From: Ruminococcaceae bacterium UBA945 | GTDB lineage: Bacteria > Bacillota > Clostridia > Oscillospirales > Acutalibacteraceae | Length of the DNA: 7,595 nt | NCBI GenBank assembly: GCA_002293315.1 | Contig: DBCZ01000075.1 | Location: forward strand, 1-7,595 | Reading direction: 5' to 3' | Part shown: positions 6,245-7,595 of the stretch, in pieces | Layout of the letters: every line of letters starts with the position of its first letter | Position numbering within the stretch: the first letter of the stretch is position 1 | Program-made: the position numbers and the translations under genes | Notes under the pieces: model-generated | Database searches by the model: none | Told to the model about the DNA's origin: nothing | What the model saw: the letters and a program-made list of their open reading frames with translations, nothing else

Positions 6245-7123
6245 ATGAGGAAAAGCAGAGCGGCGGGATTTGTCGCAATCGCGGTGATATATGCCGCGGC
6301 GGGAATAATAGGAGTTCTGACATTTATTTTACTGCCGGATTTACATATCTTTCTGCGGGTTTTGATAGGCGACGCTACGGCGACGGTCTTTGTTTACCTC
6401 GGCGGCGTGGCCTTAAAGAATGTGTCAGTATATGACCCATACTGGAGCGTGGCGCCGATAGTTATCCTCACGGGAATTGCGTGGTATACTGAAAGAGCCG
6501 ACGCCGGCATGATTTTACTGCTCATAGCGGTGTGGTACTGGGGCGTCCGCCTGACGTGCAATTGGGCGTACACATTCACAAATCTTGAGAAGCAGGATTG
6601 GCGCTACGACCATTTCAAGCAAAGGTTCCCGCGCATATTTCAGCTCATCAGCTTTTTCGGAATCAATATGTTCCCTACGCTGGTGGTTTACCTGTGCCTG
6701 CTGCCGGGCATAGAGTTTCTGAAAAACAGCACGTTAAATGCGATAACGATTGTGGGCTTCATTATCTGCATGGCGGCGGCGACGCTTCAGCTCATAGCCG
6801 ATGTTCAAATGCACCGTTTCAGGCGCGGAAGCACAGAGAAAGATCGGCTTATCCGAGAAGGTCTATGGAAGAATTCGCGCCACCCGAATTATCTCGGCGA
6901 AATCCTTATGTGGTGGGGCGTATACATCATCATGCTGTCAGCCGCGCCGCAAATGTGGTTCTTGCTTGCGGGCCCGGCAGTGAACACGCTGATGTTCTTC
7001 TTCGTCAGCATTCCGCTCGCCGACAGGCATAACCGCGCCACCCGCCCCGGCTTTGATGAGTATTATAATGAAACGAGAAGCCTGCTGCCGGTAAAAAGAA
7101 TGAAGAAGCAAGGTGGACCATGA
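6245..7123 (+). CDS. DUF1295 domain-containing membrane protein (steroid 5-alpha-reductase-like fold)
   Basis: This 292-residue integral membrane protein has about six to eight hydrophobic segments (roughly 7-30, 34-57, 69-82, 86-104, 134-154, 166-186, 218-233, 236-256). DUF1295 signatures are clear: YDPYWSVAP (63-71), RLTCNW (102-107), QDWRY (117-121), GLWKNSRHPNYLGE (206-219), WWGVY (223-227), IPLADRHN (256-263), RPGFDEYYNETRSLLP (267-282). The RHPNYLGE block resembles the cofactor-binding region shared by steroid 5-alpha-reductases and isoprenylcysteine or phospholipid methyltransferases, so a reductase or methyltransferase acting on a lipid is plausible. No bacterial DUF1295 activity can be asserted from sequence alone. 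The start is supported by GGAGGTGA at 6231-6238, 6 bases before ATG. It has its own promoter and overlaps the glycerate kinase gene by ATGA. No link to the upstream operon is evident. Confidence 0.9.
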   Translation: MRKSRAAGFVAIAVIYAAAGIIGVLTFILLPDLHIFLRVLIGDATATVFVYLGGVALKNVSVYDPYWSVAPIVILTGIAWYTERADAGMILLLIAVWYWGVRLTCNWAYTFTNLEKQDWRYDHFKQRFPRIFQLISFFGINMFPTLVVYLCLLPGIEFLKNSTLNAITIVGFIICMAAATLQLIADVQMHRFRRGSTEKDRLIREGLWKNSRHPNYLGEILMWWGVYIIMLSAAPQMWFLLAGPAVNTLMFFFVSIPLADRHNRATRPGFDEYYNETRSLLPVKRMKKQGGP

Positions 7124-7595
7124 AAAAACTAATCCTAATTCCTGATTCCTTCAAGGGCACGATGAGCTCGGCGACGGTTTGCTCGGTAATGGAGCGCGCG
7201 ATAAAGCGGCGCATGAGCGGGGCTGAAGTAATCAGCATACCCGTTGCGGACGGCGGCGAGGGAACCGTCGATTGCTTCCTTGCGGCGCTTGGCGGCAAAA
7301 AAATAACCGCTGAGGTTAGCGGTGTGTTTGGCGAGAAAATGACGGCGTTTTACGGCATGCTGCCCGACGGAGAGACGGCTGTTATCGAGATGGCGGCGTG
7401 CGCGGGGCTTCCGCTTGCCGAGGGCAGGCTCAACCCCAAAGCCGCGACCACCTTCGGCGTGGGCGAATTGATGCTTGATGCCGTAAAGAAAGGCGCAAAG
7501 CATATAATTCTCGGCTTGGGCGGCAGCGCCACGAACGACGGAGGCTGCGGAGCGGCGGCAGCTGTCGGCGCGGAATTTGTGAACGCCGAGGGAGA
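7120..7595 (+). CDS. Glycerate kinase (GarK/GlxK family), 3' end outside the window
   Basis: The first 158 residues are present, against about 375-380 for the family, so the gene continues past the right edge; nothing suggests it is broken. Family blocks are DSFKGT (9-14), PVADGGEGT (41-49), TTFGVGE (110-116) and GLGGSATNDGG (132-142). GarK/GlxK-type enzymes phosphorylate D-glycerate with ATP in the cytoplasm, usually giving 2-phosphoglycerate, and feed glycerate from glucarate, glyoxylate or serine degradation into lower glycolysis. The ATG at 7120 overlaps the TGA of the DUF1295 gene (ATGA, 7120-7123), with AGGTGGA at 7111-7117 as a weak ribosome binding site, so translation is probably coupled. 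The product (2- or 3-phosphoglycerate) cannot be read from this fragment. Confidence 0.92.
   Translation, partial: MKKLILIPDSFKGTMSSATVCSVMERAIKRRMSGAEVISIPVADGGEGTVDCFLAALGGKKITAEVSGVFGEKMTAFYGMLPDGETAVIEMAACAGLPLAEGRLNPKAATTFGVGELMLDAVKKGAKHIILGLGGSATNDGGCGAAAAVGAEFVNAEG

Noticed and set aside
6598..7032. Plus-strand frame of 144 codons inside the DUF1295 gene
   Set aside because: It is an alternate-frame shadow of conserved DUF1295 motifs, rich in Arg, His and Ala, with no domain of its own.

Overview
The window carries a compact run of plus-strand genes typical of a bacterial chromosome. It contains one complete five-gene operon (322-6097) for metabolism of a CoA-linked organic acid, followed by the start of a second transcription unit (6245 onward). 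G+C looks a little above half by eye. Every gene has a strong GGAGG-type ribosome binding site, or an ATGA overlap with the gene before it. The thiolase closely resembles clostridial ThlA in its motifs and length. Together these suggest an anaerobic, fermentative bacterium, Clostridia-like or possibly Synergistota. This placement is an inference; no rRNA or marker gene is present to settle it.

Layout. Positions 1-300 hold no credible protein gene. They contain several nested inverted repeats that could fold as a three-way-junction RNA (32-115), a long rho-independent terminator hairpin (128-180), and a near-consensus sigma-A/sigma-70 promoter (TTGCCG-17-TATAAT, 264-292) just upstream of the first gene. 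The operon then reads: AtuA family protein; a small AtuA-like ferredoxin-fold protein; a family III (CaiB/BaiF) CoA-transferase; a CocE/NonD-type serine hydrolase; a ThlA-like thiolase. The first three genes are joined by ATGA overlaps and the others by gaps of 9-12 bases. A hairpin terminator at 6122-6168 closes the operon. A second promoter lies partly in that terminator's T-tract and drives a DUF1295 membrane protein, which overlaps by four bases with a glycerate kinase gene cut by the window edge.

How the genes may work together (inference). The hydrolase would release an acid from an ester or amide. The CoA-transferase would load CoA onto the acid. The AtuA pair would perform an undefined step on the CoA thioester, and the thiolase would cleave or condense at acetyl-CoA. 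The hallmark enzymes of the Pseudomonas acyclic-terpene pathway (biotin-dependent geranyl-CoA carboxylase, isohexenylglutaconyl-CoA hydratase) are absent here, as are any dehydrogenase, transporter or regulator. The substrate is therefore unknown, and this looks like an uncharacterised degradative module. The DUF1295-glycerate kinase pair appears functionally separate.
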